NCBI GenBank assembly: GCA_937127245.1
Contig: CAKZLU010000046.1
Span: 1 to 61,385 of the forward strand
Direction: 5' to 3'
DNA: 61,385 bases
Origin: an uncultured Actinomycetes bacterium
Lineage (GTDB): Bacteria > Actinomycetota > Geothermincolia > Fen-727 > JACVIW01
In this document: piece by piece, positions 27,248-36,522 of the stretch
Numbering within the stretch: the stretch's first letter is position 1
How the letters are laid out: each line of letters starts with the position of its first letter
Notes under the pieces: model-generated
Databases searched by the model: none
What the model was told of the DNA's origin: nothing
The model's input: the letters and a program-made list of their open reading frames with translations, nothing else
Made by a program: the position numbers and the translations under genes

Positions 27248-27406
27248 TTTTCCCTAAAGATACTTTTAATCATGGTTTATCTTCCATGGCTTCTTTTGGT
27301 CTTACCAGGAGAGATTATAATTGAGGAATGACGGGACATTTATCAATTTGATTTCTCAAGCGAAACGGTCTAACCGGTCAATCTCACGCCGCCCTCATCA
27401 CTTCCC

Positions 27407-28687
27407 TTACGAAGCTTTAGCCTTTTTCACGTTGGTTAAGACAATACCGGTTGGTTTGACGTTAAGCCTTTCAAAAATCTCCAAAGCCTGGAGAGCAAGA
27501 TTTCTTGGACAGCTCTTAATATCAATTACCACTAGAGAGAATTTAGTGTAGGTTGAGAGGATTGATGCATCAACTGCCTCAATGGAAGTGGGGGCGTCAA
27601 TCACCACCATGTCAAACTCTTTTTGAAGGTCTTCCAAGAGAACCTGGAACTGGGGTCTGGAAACAATATCGGTTGGGTTGTCAGTTGGACTGCCGGCCGG
27701 AAGAAGGTAAAGGTTGGGAAGGTTTGTTACTGCCACCTTCCCTTTGGGATTCTCTTCCCTTTCGATGATGTCGGATATCCCCCCCAGATCGTTTGCCCCC
27801 ATCAAGGAGGAAACAACTCTGTTTCTCAAATCGCAATCAACCAGAAGCGTTTTCCTGCCTGTATCTGCAACACTTTTAGCAAGATTTATGGCCACGTCGT
27901 GAACGCCTTTAACCGGTACGGCTCCCGCCACCAGAACCGATGAGTGGTCATTTCCGCTCCGGGAGAATAGAAGCCCTGTCCTCAGGGCTGCATACGACTC
28001 TCGCAAAGCATCTTTGCGGTTCTTTCGGGGAATGACTCCTACGACCGGAAGACCGAGCATTTCTTCGGTTTCTTCTGGTGAGCGGAAGTGGGGGTTGAAA
28101 TACTCAACACCTATCGCCAGGGAAAACCCTATCAAAAGACCCAGGAACACCCCGAGCCCCATGTAAACGGTGGGTTTGGGTTGTGTCGGCTTATCCGGCT
28201 GGGTGGCCGGCTTTATGAATTCGAGCGTTCCGTTAAGCAGTACGGATGCCTTGCTCAATGACTGGGAAGCGACGGTCCCCCATGCGTTGGCGATTTCTTT
28301 GACTCTGTATGGAATCTTGTCTGTCACGGTTACACGGAGGGAATTTGTGTTTGTAACAGCTCCGGCGCTTATCTTTTTCAACAGCTCTTCTTCCGAGATG
28401 TCTATTTTGCTCTTAACCAGACGCTCGCGAACCCTTTTCGCAATTTCGGGGCTTTCGCAGGCGACCGCGATCGTGGGCATCACGGTCTGATAGGCAAGGG
28501 TAATAGTAGCGTCCGGCTGCTTGGTTACAGGGTTTATTGGGGCAACCGCCGCGAGCGTTATTTCAACTTTATAAACCGGGGACTGGATGCGGCTCACGAC
28601 CGCCGCAGCGAGCGCCGCGACCACGACTAAGATCGCGATTATCCAGAACCTTTTCTTTATTGCGTTTATGACCTGTCCGGGTTTCAT
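27407..28687 (-). CDS. Wzz/BY-kinase fusion with degenerate Walker A (likely kinase-dead)
   Basis: A polysaccharide co-polymerase fused to a bacterial tyrosine kinase-like domain. Two transmembrane helices (about 14-34 and 175-204) bracket the periplasmic Wzz part. The cytosolic domain has ESYAALRTGLLFS (EAYR-like) before a P-loop position that reads AGAVPVKGVHDVAINLA (about 255-272): the GK(S/T) that binds ATP is GVH, and no other GKS/T is nearby. Walker A' LLVDCDLRN and Walker B DMVVIDAP are kept. The C-terminus (TNVKKAKAS) lacks the tyrosine cluster of BY-kinases. The ATG at 28687 has GAGAGG upstream and is preferred to the GTG. It should still set chain length as a structural Wzz while not phosphorylating. 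Confidence 0.85.
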   Translation of the reverse strand: MKPGQVINAIKKRFWIIAILVVVAALAAAVVSRIQSPVYKVEITLAAVAPINPVTKQPDATITLAYQTVMPTIAVACESPEIAKRVRERLVKSKIDISEEELLKKISAGAVTNTNSLRVTVTDKIPYRVKEIANAWGTVASQSLSKASVLLNGTLEFIKPATQPDKPTQPKPTVYMGLGVFLGLLIGFSLAIGVEYFNPHFRSPEETEEMLGLPVVGVIPRKNRKDALRESYAALRTGLLFSRSGNDHSSVLVAGAVPVKGVHDVAINLAKSVADTGRKTLLVDCDLRNRVVSSLMGANDLGGISDIIEREENPKGKVAVTNLPNLYLLPAGSPTDNPTDIVSRPQFQVLLEDLQKEFDMVVIDAPTSIEAVDASILSTYTKFSLVVIDIKSCPRNLALQALEIFERLNVKPTGIVLTNVKKAKAS

Positions 28688-28982
28688 CACTTACCTCTCA
28701 AAAATTAGTCTGAATGCGCTGATTCGCGACTCTCGATAGTATATTCGACAACAGTCACTCCTATTATAAGCCTTTTGCTCATAAGGGCATTCCAAGCGAC
28801 GGCGGTTAAGCAGTGAGGTCAACTTGGTCACTTCAATTACCTGCCCTGCTCTGCCAGCAAATCTTTTTTCGCATTTTTTACTTCTACGTCTTCAGACAAT
28901 AAACCTCCAAAATGCTAAGCCTGAAAGCGTCTTTCTCGGGTGGTCGAGAAGGCAGCATCAGGGAAGCCGCTTTCGGGTGAGT

Positions 28983-29732
28983 TTATCCGGGCTTTCTGCA
29001 AATGGTAATGCGCTCTTTGAGGTCGAGCCCAAATCTCTCGACATCCTCTCTGGGTAGCGTTGTCACGAAATCACTTTCGCTCCATTCGAAACCAGCCTCC
29101 TCCAGGCGGTCAAAAAAATCAGGACCGTACGAACGGAGATGGTCGTCCCATTTGAGCACGTGCTTTATCTCATACGGGCTCATCTCCGCCAGCTCCTTTG
29201 TCGCGGGTGCCTCAACAGGAACCTGGATGAGCGCCCAGCCACCGCGCTTCAGAACTCTGAATATCTCTTTAATGGCTTTTCGGTCATCTGGCACGTGCTC
29301 AAGCACGTGATAGCACAGCGCGGCATCAAAGGACTCGTCGTCAAATTGTAGGGACTGGATATCCATTTTGTGATCAGATAGCGGTGAGCGGATATCGACT
29401 GAAACGTATTCCACGTTCTTAAATTGTCGGCAGAATATTTGAAAACACCAGATCGGCGCAATATCGAGAAATTTTATTGGAAATTGCCCAAAGTGCATTT
29501 CTTCGACCAGAAATTTGCACAGTAACCTGTATCTCTCAATGGACAAGCAGAACGGACATCTTGCGGTCAAGTAAGGTGAGTAAAGAAATCTGGAGAAACT
29601 CCGTCCGCAGCACGGGCATTTGAAATTGTCTCCAGGGAACATAAACACGCGCGCGTGAGCTGCGAGAACGCGCACCCATTCCCGCGTTGCTTTTGTCCAT
29701 TGTTTCAAACCATTTGGCTTATTTAATTCCAC
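28983..29732 (-). CDS. Zinc-binding class I methyltransferase of the polysaccharide locus
   Basis: A 249-residue methyltransferase-like protein. The N-terminus has two Cys pairs, KCPCCGRSFSRF and ARCPFCLSIERYR (about residues 38-70), likely one zinc site. The SAM region reads FLDIAPIWCFQIF in place of a Gly-rich motif I, followed by YVSVDIRSPLSDHKMDIQSL, DAALCYHVLEHVPDDRKAI and VLKRGGWALIQVPVEA, which fits this subgroup common near capsule genes. Its function is probably glycan methylation. It opens the minus-strand run of the locus. Confidence 0.78.
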   Translation of the reverse strand: MELNKPNGLKQWTKATREWVRVLAAHARVFMFPGDNFKCPCCGRSFSRFLYSPYLTARCPFCLSIERYRLLCKFLVEEMHFGQFPIKFLDIAPIWCFQIFCRQFKNVEYVSVDIRSPLSDHKMDIQSLQFDDESFDAALCYHVLEHVPDDRKAIKEIFRVLKRGGWALIQVPVEAPATKELAEMSPYEIKHVLKWDDHLRSYGPDFFDRLEEAGFEWSESDFVTTLPREDVERFGLDLKERITICRKPG

Positions 29733-30003
29733 GACGCCCCTACCCCATGTCTTTGCTGAAACTTATTTTAAATAAGCGTTGAAAACTCTTAAAACCAAAC
29801 TCTTAAGCGTAAAACCTACAGAACACAGCCAGAAAATATTACCAGCAAGAGCCTGTTCTGTGAAATGAGTCGTCAATGTTGGAATTAATTTATGAGGCGC
29901 TCCCATTTTCACAGGTTTTTGTGGAAGTATAAGAGTCGAGGGGCTATTATGATTAACGAAAGCGGTCTTCGGGTTCGGATAAGGTCATAATTGGTGGTGG
30001 GTT

Positions 30004-32268
30004 ATGAACATAGCTGTAATCGGAAACTATGTCCCCCGCCAGTGCGGGATAGCGACATTTACCACCGATCTGGTGACCTGGATGTCCAGAGCTCTCAGTG
30101 GGGATTCGAACGTTTTTGTCGTGGCGATGAATGACAGGCCTGAGGGCTATTACTACCCTTCAGTTGTAAGGTTTGAGGTGAACGCGAACCACCCGCGTGA
30201 TTACTACCGCGCGGCTGACTTCATCAACCTGTCCGGAGTGGACATTGTTTGCCTCCAGCACGAATTTGGGATTTTTGGCGGTAAATTCGGCATTCTTATT
30301 TCCGACCTTTTGAAAGAGCTTAAGAAACCAGTTGTTACCACCGTCCATACGGTCTTGTCTGACCCCGAGCCCGTACGCAGAGAGGCTCTCATACGGGTGG
30401 CCGAGCACTCGCGGGCACTGATCGTGATGAGCAAGAAGGCGATTGAATTCCTTGAAAAGTACTACGGAATTCCTCCGGACAACGTGTTCCTCATTCATCA
30501 CGGGGTGCCGGATCGTCCCTTCACTCATCCGGATGAGCACAAGAAAAGGTGGGGTCTTCAGGGAAAGACGGTGCTTTTGAACTTTGGTCTCCTCTCAAGA
30601 AGAAAGGGAATCGAGTACGCGATCGCGGCGCTTCCGAAGATAGCCGAGAATTTTCCGAACGTGGTTTTTGTGGTTGTCGGCGCCACCCACCCACCGGTGA
30701 AGATGAAAGAGGGCGAAAAGTACCGGTTCTTTCTCAAAAGAATGGCACGCGAGCTCGGTGTTGAGGACAAAGTCATCTTCTATGACAGGTTCATCACGCT
30801 CGAGGAGCTGATAGAATTCTTGTGCGCTTGTGACATTTACTTAACTCCTTATGTTGAGAAAGGACAGATAGTCAGCGGAACCCTCGCCTATGCGGTTGCC
30901 CTGGGCAGACCGGTTGTGTCGACCAGGTATTATTACGCGGAGGAACTCCTCACCGATGAACGTGGCGTGCTTGTGGATTTCTTCGACTCAGAGGGAATAT
31001 CCGATGCCGTCATATCTCTTCTCAGTGATCCGGAAAGGCTCGAACGCATGAGATCAAACTGCTATGAGTTCGGCCGCATGATGATTTGGAAGGAGATCGC
31101 GAAGGAATATTTAAGACTGTTCGAATCGGTTCTCGCCGGCTGGGAAGGAGTGCCTTTCATCGGCGAGAGGGCAAGACCGGTCGTGTCCATCCGTGACCTT
31201 CCCGCTCCAAAACTCGATTATCTTGCAAGGCTTACTGATAACACTGGTGTTCTTCGGGCTTCGATTTTCGATATTCCCGACAGGTCCAAGGGTTACATCA
31301 CCGAAGACAACGCCTTTGCCCTTGCCGTTTGCATTCTTGCAAACATCCAACTTGATGACAGTTTAAGTCTCGAGCTGGCAAGAACATACCTCGCTTTTCT
31401 TAAGTACATGCTTTGCCCTGATGGGAGGTTCCATAATTTCTTGAGGTATGACGGCTCCTTTGGGGACGAGGTGGGCGGAGAGGAGTGTCAGGGGAAAGCA
31501 CTTGCCGCGCTCGGTTTGACAGTGGCGCTTTCGCCGGATGAGGGAATAGCCTCGGTTGCGAAGAACATGTTCGATGAGGCTGTGACCGCCGCCGCGTTTT
31601 CAGATCTAAGGGCGGCATGTTACGGGCTGTGTGGGTGCTTTCATTATCTTACGAGGTTCCCCGGTGCGGGCACGTCCTCCTCTTTCATCGAAAGGGCGGG
31701 CGAGATGCTGGCTGAAAGTTACGGAAGGAACTTTTCACCAGGATGGAGGTGGTTTGAGGATACGCTGTTTGCCGCAAACGGGGTCCTGCCGCGCGCTTGT
31801 CTTCTGTGCTACAGGTCTACGGGGGATGAGAAGAAGCGGGAAATAGGTCTTGAAAGCCTCGATTTCCTGACGCAGGTTTCTTATAACGGAGAGTTTTTTG
31901 ACTTTGTGGGAGATCAGGGTTGGTATCCGAGGGGAGGGAGAAAGGCTCGGTTCAGGCAAATCCCCGTTGAGCCTTACTCGCTCGTTGAAGCGTATGTGGA
32001 CGCTTTCATAATCACAGGTGATGAACATTACCTCACACTCGCAAGGGCGGCAATGGAGTGGTTTCTGGGGCGGAATCTGCTCAACGAATCCCTGTATGAG
32101 TTTGCGACAGGGAGTTGCGCTGATGGAATAACATCTTCCGGTCTTGACCCCAACAAGAGCTCATCTTCCATAATCTATTTCCTTCTCGCTCTTTTGAGGA
32201 TAACTACAGCAATTCATGTTGAGCGCGCCGAGGCCAGGGAGGCGGAATTCGAGCCCGGAAAGGCTTGA
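30004..32268 (+). CDS. GT4 glycosyltransferase fused to an alpha/alpha-toroid domain
   Basis: Residues 1-385 form a GT-B glycosyltransferase (GNYVPRQCGIATFTTD, VVTTVHTVLSDP, FGLLSRRKGIEYAI, YVEKGQIVSGTLAYAVALGRPVV). The C-terminal half (about 395-754) is a helical domain with repeats typical of an (alpha/alpha)6-toroid: TDNTGVLRASIFDIPDRSKG, YITEDNAFALAVCILA, FHNFLRYDGSF, WRWFEDTLFAANGVLPRA, WYPRGGRKARFRQIPVEP. This resembles the toroid fold of glycoside hydrolases, but I cannot assign its family or confirm a catalytic pair. It starts an apparent operon with the GH94 gene (175-nt gap) and the TIM-barrel gene. The RBS is GGTGGTGGG. The donor and product are unknown. Confidence 0.82.
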   Translation: MNIAVIGNYVPRQCGIATFTTDLVTWMSRALSGDSNVFVVAMNDRPEGYYYPSVVRFEVNANHPRDYYRAADFINLSGVDIVCLQHEFGIFGGKFGILISDLLKELKKPVVTTVHTVLSDPEPVRREALIRVAEHSRALIVMSKKAIEFLEKYYGIPPDNVFLIHHGVPDRPFTHPDEHKKRWGLQGKTVLLNFGLLSRRKGIEYAIAALPKIAENFPNVVFVVVGATHPPVKMKEGEKYRFFLKRMARELGVEDKVIFYDRFITLEELIEFLCACDIYLTPYVEKGQIVSGTLAYAVALGRPVVSTRYYYAEELLTDERGVLVDFFDSEGISDAVISLLSDPERLERMRSNCYEFGRMMIWKEIAKEYLRLFESVLAGWEGVPFIGERARPVVSIRDLPAPKLDYLARLTDNTGVLRASIFDIPDRSKGYITEDNAFALAVCILANIQLDDSLSLELARTYLAFLKYMLCPDGRFHNFLRYDGSFGDEVGGEECQGKALAALGLTVALSPDEGIASVAKNMFDEAVTAAAFSDLRAACYGLCGCFHYLTRFPGAGTSSSFIERAGEMLAESYGRNFSPGWRWFEDTLFAANGVLPRACLLCYRSTGDEKKREIGLESLDFLTQVSYNGEFFDFVGDQGWYPRGGRKARFRQIPVEPYSLVEAYVDAFIITGDEHYLTLARAAMEWFLGRNLLNESLYEFATGSCADGITSSGLDPNKSSSSIIYFLLALLRITTAIHVERAEAREAEFEPGKA

Positions 32269-32443
32269 GGAATATTTGGCGGGTATAATTTTTGGATAAA
32301 CGGCGAGAAGGTTTTTGTCGCGGGCTTTCACCTCCGCGAAGTAGTCTTGTCTTCTGCGCGGGTATTTTTGTTATCACTGAGGTTTCGAAGAGAAAAATCT
32401 CGTGACCGTGGCTTACATTCATAAGCAATGGAGGTGAGGTTCA

Positions 32444-34819
32444 TTGTCCATTCCCGAAGAGGAGAGGAGCGGACATTTTGGTTCGGACGGGCTCGAATAC
32501 ATCGTCACAAATCCTAGGCTAACAATCCCTTACATTAATTACCTCACAAACGGTCGTTACTGTTCTTTCATAACTCACACCGGAGGCGGGTACTCTTTCT
32601 GGAAGCAGGCCCCGGCTTACGGCATAAACCTCTGGGCGCCCGCTCTCGGGAACGAACCCGGAAGATTCGTTTACATAAAAGAAGAAAACGGTGAGATATG
32701 GACTCCCAACTGGATGCCTTTAAGGTGCGAGCTCGACTCATGGCTGTGCCGCATAGGACTTGGTTATCAAAGGCTCGAGGCTGAAAAGGATGGGCTTAGC
32801 GCGTGGCTTTCTTTCCTGGTTCCTCTTGACGCCGACCTTGAATACTGGATAGTGCATTTCATAAACAATTCCGGTCGGACAAGAAGCTTTGAGGCATACC
32901 CGTACGTGGAACTCCTTTTAGGTCAGCACATGCCTAACATCATTTCCTATTACTCAAATGTTCTCTTCAACAGGGTGTATGAAAAGGACGGAATTCTGAT
33001 CGCCGAAAAGACCTACTGGAACCGCGAGGCTTTCATGCCCAACATGGAATGGCCCGTGAAGGTGTTTTTCGCGAGCACTCATGAGTCTGATGGTTATGAG
33101 ACGCTTCGGGAGGAATTCATCGGACCTGGCAACAATGCCGCCTGCCCCAAGGCGGTTGAGCAAGGCAAACTCTCGAGCAGGGAGAACGATGGAAGGGCTG
33201 CGGCGTTTGCGCATAAATACAGTATTGAGCTTGAGCCGGGCGAGGAAGAAAGGATAATAATAGCGCTTGGTATTGCCGAAAAAGAAGAGGATTTTGAGCG
33301 TATCGATTACCATCTAAGACCCGAGGTGTATGAGGAGAGGTTCTCCTCGTGCAACCGCTACTGGCTCGATATTGTTTACGGCGAGACGGTATTCACTCCC
33401 GATTTTAGAATTAACCATTTCGTAAACATCTGGAACAAGTATCAATCAAGAGTTTGTTTCTGGTGGTACAGATCGGATGGCTCATTCTTCATATGCAGCG
33501 GTAACGAGCACTGGGGCTACCGCGACTCGGCGCAATGCATCCTGGGCGCACTGCCGAGGTTTTTAGATGACGCATGGGAGCGAATTATTTACCACGTCGG
33601 GCTCGTCCGGTCTGATGGAAGCGTTGACCAGGGATACATCCGGGACATCGCCAGACCCTCTGGAATTCCTGGGAATATTGATGTGGCGATGTGGCTTCCG
33701 ATATCGATATTTTTCTACCTGAAGGAAAGCGGGAGGCTCGATCGCGTTGATGACATGATACAGACCTTCGATGGCGTGGAGATGACGCTTGCCGAACTCA
33801 TTTACAGAATCATAGAGAATGTTTGGAAAAGACGGAGCTCGAGAAACCTCGTCCTCATGGAGAAAGGCGACTGGAATGACGCCATAAACTACGCGGGAAG
33901 GGGTGGCAAGGGAGAGTCCGTTATGGCGAGCGAGCAGCTTTTATACCTTTGTAACGAATATCTCGAAATGTCAAATTACGTTCCGAATTTGCCGGGGCTC
34001 AAAACGGTGGGTCATATCTCAAAGATCTTGAGGGATGCGCTCGAGGAATACGCATGGGACGGCGAGTGGTATTTAAGGGGCACGAACGACAAGGGTGAAC
34101 CGATTGGCGCAAAAGGCAACCCCGAGGGCGAGATTTTTGTGAATTCCCAGAGCTGGGCGGCGATTGCTGGACTTCGCAGGGACAGAACGAAGATAGCCAT
34201 GGAGATGGTGAAAAGAAAGCTTCTAACCGAAAAAGGATGCGCCCTTTTCCTGCCCGGCTGGAAGAAGCCCGACCCTGACATCGGGATAATCACGAGATTT
34301 GCGGTGGGAACGAAGGAGAACGCCGCGATATTCCTTCACGCTACCGCATGGGCAACAATGGCGTGGGCGATACTCGGGGACGGTGATACCGCGCTCGCTT
34401 CCTACCGTTTGGTGCTTCCAAACGTGAGATCACATGAAGATGGTGATAGATATAAGTCCGAGCCTTACGTGTATGCTGAATACATTATCGGACCCGAGTC
34501 GGATTACTTCGGGGAGGGCTCCCACTCATGGTTTACGGGGAGCGCCTGTTGGCAGTGGCATGTTTTCTGGGGATACATCTTAGGGATAAGGCCGGTATTC
34601 GAAGGGCTGAAGATCGATCCCTGCCTTCCCACCTACTGGGATGCGATTTCGGCACGAAGATGGTTCAGGGGCGCCGTCTATGAGATCGAAATTGACAAAC
34701 CGAAAGGGATTTGCATGGGCGTGAAGAGGCTGGAAGTGGATGGAGAGGAGCTGGAAGGTGATGTAATCCCGCCCCACGGTGATGGGAAATTCCATACGGT
34801 AAGAGTTGAGATGGGCTGA
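32444..34819 (+). CDS. GH94 family glycoside phosphorylase (cellobiose/oligoglucan type)
   Basis: GH94 enzymes split a beta-glucosidic bond with phosphate to give alpha-glucose-1-phosphate, or run backwards. The 791-residue length matches cellobiose phosphorylase (about 810). The catalytic Asp sits in GDWNDAINYAG; phosphate-site and family blocks are SGNEHWGYRDSAQCILGAL and SHSWFTGSACWQWHVFWGYILGIRP. An N-terminal beta-sandwich precedes the helical barrel. It starts with TTG at 32444, with GGAGGTGAGG six nt upstream. The substrate (cellobiose, a beta-1,2- or beta-1,3-oligoglucan, or other) cannot be read from sequence alone. It is the centre of a three-gene carbohydrate operon. Confidence 0.9.
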   Translation: MSIPEEERSGHFGSDGLEYIVTNPRLTIPYINYLTNGRYCSFITHTGGGYSFWKQAPAYGINLWAPALGNEPGRFVYIKEENGEIWTPNWMPLRCELDSWLCRIGLGYQRLEAEKDGLSAWLSFLVPLDADLEYWIVHFINNSGRTRSFEAYPYVELLLGQHMPNIISYYSNVLFNRVYEKDGILIAEKTYWNREAFMPNMEWPVKVFFASTHESDGYETLREEFIGPGNNAACPKAVEQGKLSSRENDGRAAAFAHKYSIELEPGEEERIIIALGIAEKEEDFERIDYHLRPEVYEERFSSCNRYWLDIVYGETVFTPDFRINHFVNIWNKYQSRVCFWWYRSDGSFFICSGNEHWGYRDSAQCILGALPRFLDDAWERIIYHVGLVRSDGSVDQGYIRDIARPSGIPGNIDVAMWLPISIFFYLKESGRLDRVDDMIQTFDGVEMTLAELIYRIIENVWKRRSSRNLVLMEKGDWNDAINYAGRGGKGESVMASEQLLYLCNEYLEMSNYVPNLPGLKTVGHISKILRDALEEYAWDGEWYLRGTNDKGEPIGAKGNPEGEIFVNSQSWAAIAGLRRDRTKIAMEMVKRKLLTEKGCALFLPGWKKPDPDIGIITRFAVGTKENAAIFLHATAWATMAWAILGDGDTALASYRLVLPNVRSHEDGDRYKSEPYVYAEYIIGPESDYFGEGSHSWFTGSACWQWHVFWGYILGIRPVFEGLKIDPCLPTYWDAISARRWFRGAVYEIEIDKPKGICMGVKRLEVDGEELEGDVIPPHGDGKFHTVRVEMG

Positions 34820-34832
34820 CTTAAAAGGAGTG

Positions 34833-35816
34833 ATGAGATTGGGCGCATATCGCTACGCTACGGGAACTTGGATTTACGGCACGGTCGGCGACAGATACAT
34901 ACTAAGCGGTTACAGGCAAGGTCTTCCTATTGAGGAAAGGGTTAAAAAGATATCACAGATTGAGGGAATAAGCGGCATTGAAATGATTTACCCGGCGGAT
35001 TTTGAGCCCGGCGTTCAGAAGGTGGCTGAAATCGTTAAGGAATGCGGGCTTGACTGCGCGATAGTGGGGGTTGACCTGACGGGCGACCCCACCTGGCAGT
35101 ACGGCACATTTTCGAGTCCTGATCTCGAAGTTCGCTCGCGGGCTGTTGAACTCACCATGAAAACAATCGAGGCAGCGGACGCACTTGGGGCGCCCGCAAT
35201 CAACATATGGCCTGGGGAAGACGGTTATGATTACCCTTTCCAGGTTGACTATCGCCAAAACTGGGAACGCTTCAAGAAATGCGTTATCGAGGTCGCTTCT
35301 CAGAGACCCGATAAGAAGATTTGCCTTGAATACAAACTCAGAGAGCCGAGGGCAAGATCTTTGATCTCCACTGCTGATTCCGCGGGATTGATGTGCTCCG
35401 AGATCGGTTTAAGCAATGTGGGGGTTACCATTGATGTTGGTCATGCGCTTCAGGCCAAGGAAAACATAGCCGAATCGCTTTCGCTGCTTTCAAGGCTCGG
35501 CGTCCTTTTTCACGTTCACCTTAACGATAATTACGGAGACTGGGATGATGACATGATGGTTGGCTCCGTGAGGCTCATTGAGTTTCTGGAGATGGTTTAC
35601 TACTTAAAGACCCTTTCCTACGATGGGTGGCTTTCAATAGATGTGTATCCTTACCGGGAGGACCCCGCTCAGGTGGTGGAGGGAAGCATCAAGGTCCTCG
35701 AGAAAATGGACGGGGTGCTCGAAAGATTTGGGCTTGATAAGATTTCAAGTTCGCTCGATAAGGGCAGCGCTATACCCCTTCTCTCACAACTGCTTGATGC
35801 AATTATCAGGGAGTAA
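34833..35816 (+). CDS. Xylose-isomerase-like TIM-barrel sugar isomerase/epimerase
   Basis: A metal-dependent TIM-barrel protein related to sugar isomerases and endonuclease IV. Visible metal-ligand segments are CLEYKLREPR, GVTIDVGHALQ, LFHVHLNDNYGDWDDD, and the block INIWPGEDGYDYPFQVDY characteristic of a rhamnose/sugar isomerase subgroup. The frame opens at 34806 inside the GH94 gene, but AAAAGGAG sits at 34824-34830, so I favour the ATG at 34833; a TTG at 34839 would have better spacing. The gene follows GH94 with almost no gap, suggesting it handles the product of the phosphorylase step. Substrate unknown. Confidence 0.82.
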   Translation: MRLGAYRYATGTWIYGTVGDRYILSGYRQGLPIEERVKKISQIEGISGIEMIYPADFEPGVQKVAEIVKECGLDCAIVGVDLTGDPTWQYGTFSSPDLEVRSRAVELTMKTIEAADALGAPAINIWPGEDGYDYPFQVDYRQNWERFKKCVIEVASQRPDKKICLEYKLREPRARSLISTADSAGLMCSEIGLSNVGVTIDVGHALQAKENIAESLSLLSRLGVLFHVHLNDNYGDWDDDMMVGSVRLIEFLEMVYYLKTLSYDGWLSIDVYPYREDPAQVVEGSIKVLEKMDGVLERFGLDKISSSLDKGSAIPLLSQLLDAIIRE

Positions 35817-35991
35817 GACGACAGGGCGCTTTAGATTTTTATTGCAAAAATTTTTTGAGAGAGTTGGCAGGTTGAAAGAAGATATGTAGGATAATTCACC
35901 ACCGTATTCGGGCGAAAGGCTGATGGCTAATTGACTGGACAGCGCGGAAAAGTTATGAAGCCTTTAAAGACGTGTGGCGAAAGGAGTCTAG

Positions 35992-36522
35992 ATGCCTGAG
36001 AATTACGATGAAAAACTGCTACCCGAGGCGAAGAGGGTTTACGGGGTCAAGAAATTGCCACATAAGTTCTGTCCGTACTGCGGAACCAAAAATGAGGCGC
36101 AGAACGAAAATTGCGAAAACTGCGGTAAGGACATATCCTGGATAAAGATTCCAGAGCCGTCAGTCAGGACCGAATCTCTTCCTGTTGAAAAGGTGAAGAA
36201 ACCACAGAAGGAAAAACCCCCTTCTAAAATGCGTATAATCTTGTTGATAGCGGCGATAGTCATAGCGATACTAATAGCAATATTGGTGATAATTTTAGCA
36301 ACCACCAAAAGTTCGGGGATGGGGATTTCGCTTTTGCTTCTTACGGGGTGTATGTTTGTAAGCGGGAGCAGCCTTTCAAAGCGAGCAGGTCGCAAGTCCG
36401 ATACATTCTCTGCCGAAGCGCCAGCCGCTTCTGGCGTTGTAATAGAGCCACATCTCGTTTTCGACCCGCGTTACGTCGAGTTGATAGACAAGGGCTCGCT
36501 TCCAGGCGGGACCTCCGGGTGA
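35992..36522 (+). CDS. Zinc-ribbon membrane protein
   Basis: A 176-residue protein with an N-terminal zinc ribbon (KFCPYCGTKN ... NENCENCGKD, about residues 26-48) of the type common in small actinobacterial and firmicute membrane proteins, a charged linker (PEPSVRTESLPVEKVKKPQ), and a transmembrane helix at about 80-103, followed by a second hydrophobic piece (GMGISLLLLTGCMFV). The last ~48 codons overlap, on the opposite strand, the 3' end of the GH43-like gene. This tail has the look of antisense coding, so the true end may be earlier in life or lost by a mutation. Function unknown; zinc-ribbon membrane proteins are often sensors or adaptors. Confidence 0.65.
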   Translation: MPENYDEKLLPEAKRVYGVKKLPHKFCPYCGTKNEAQNENCENCGKDISWIKIPEPSVRTESLPVEKVKKPQKEKPPSKMRIILLIAAIVIAILIAILVIILATTKSSGMGISLLLLTGCMFVSGSSLSKRAGRKSDTFSAEAPAASGVVIEPHLVFDPRYVELIDKGSLPGGTSG

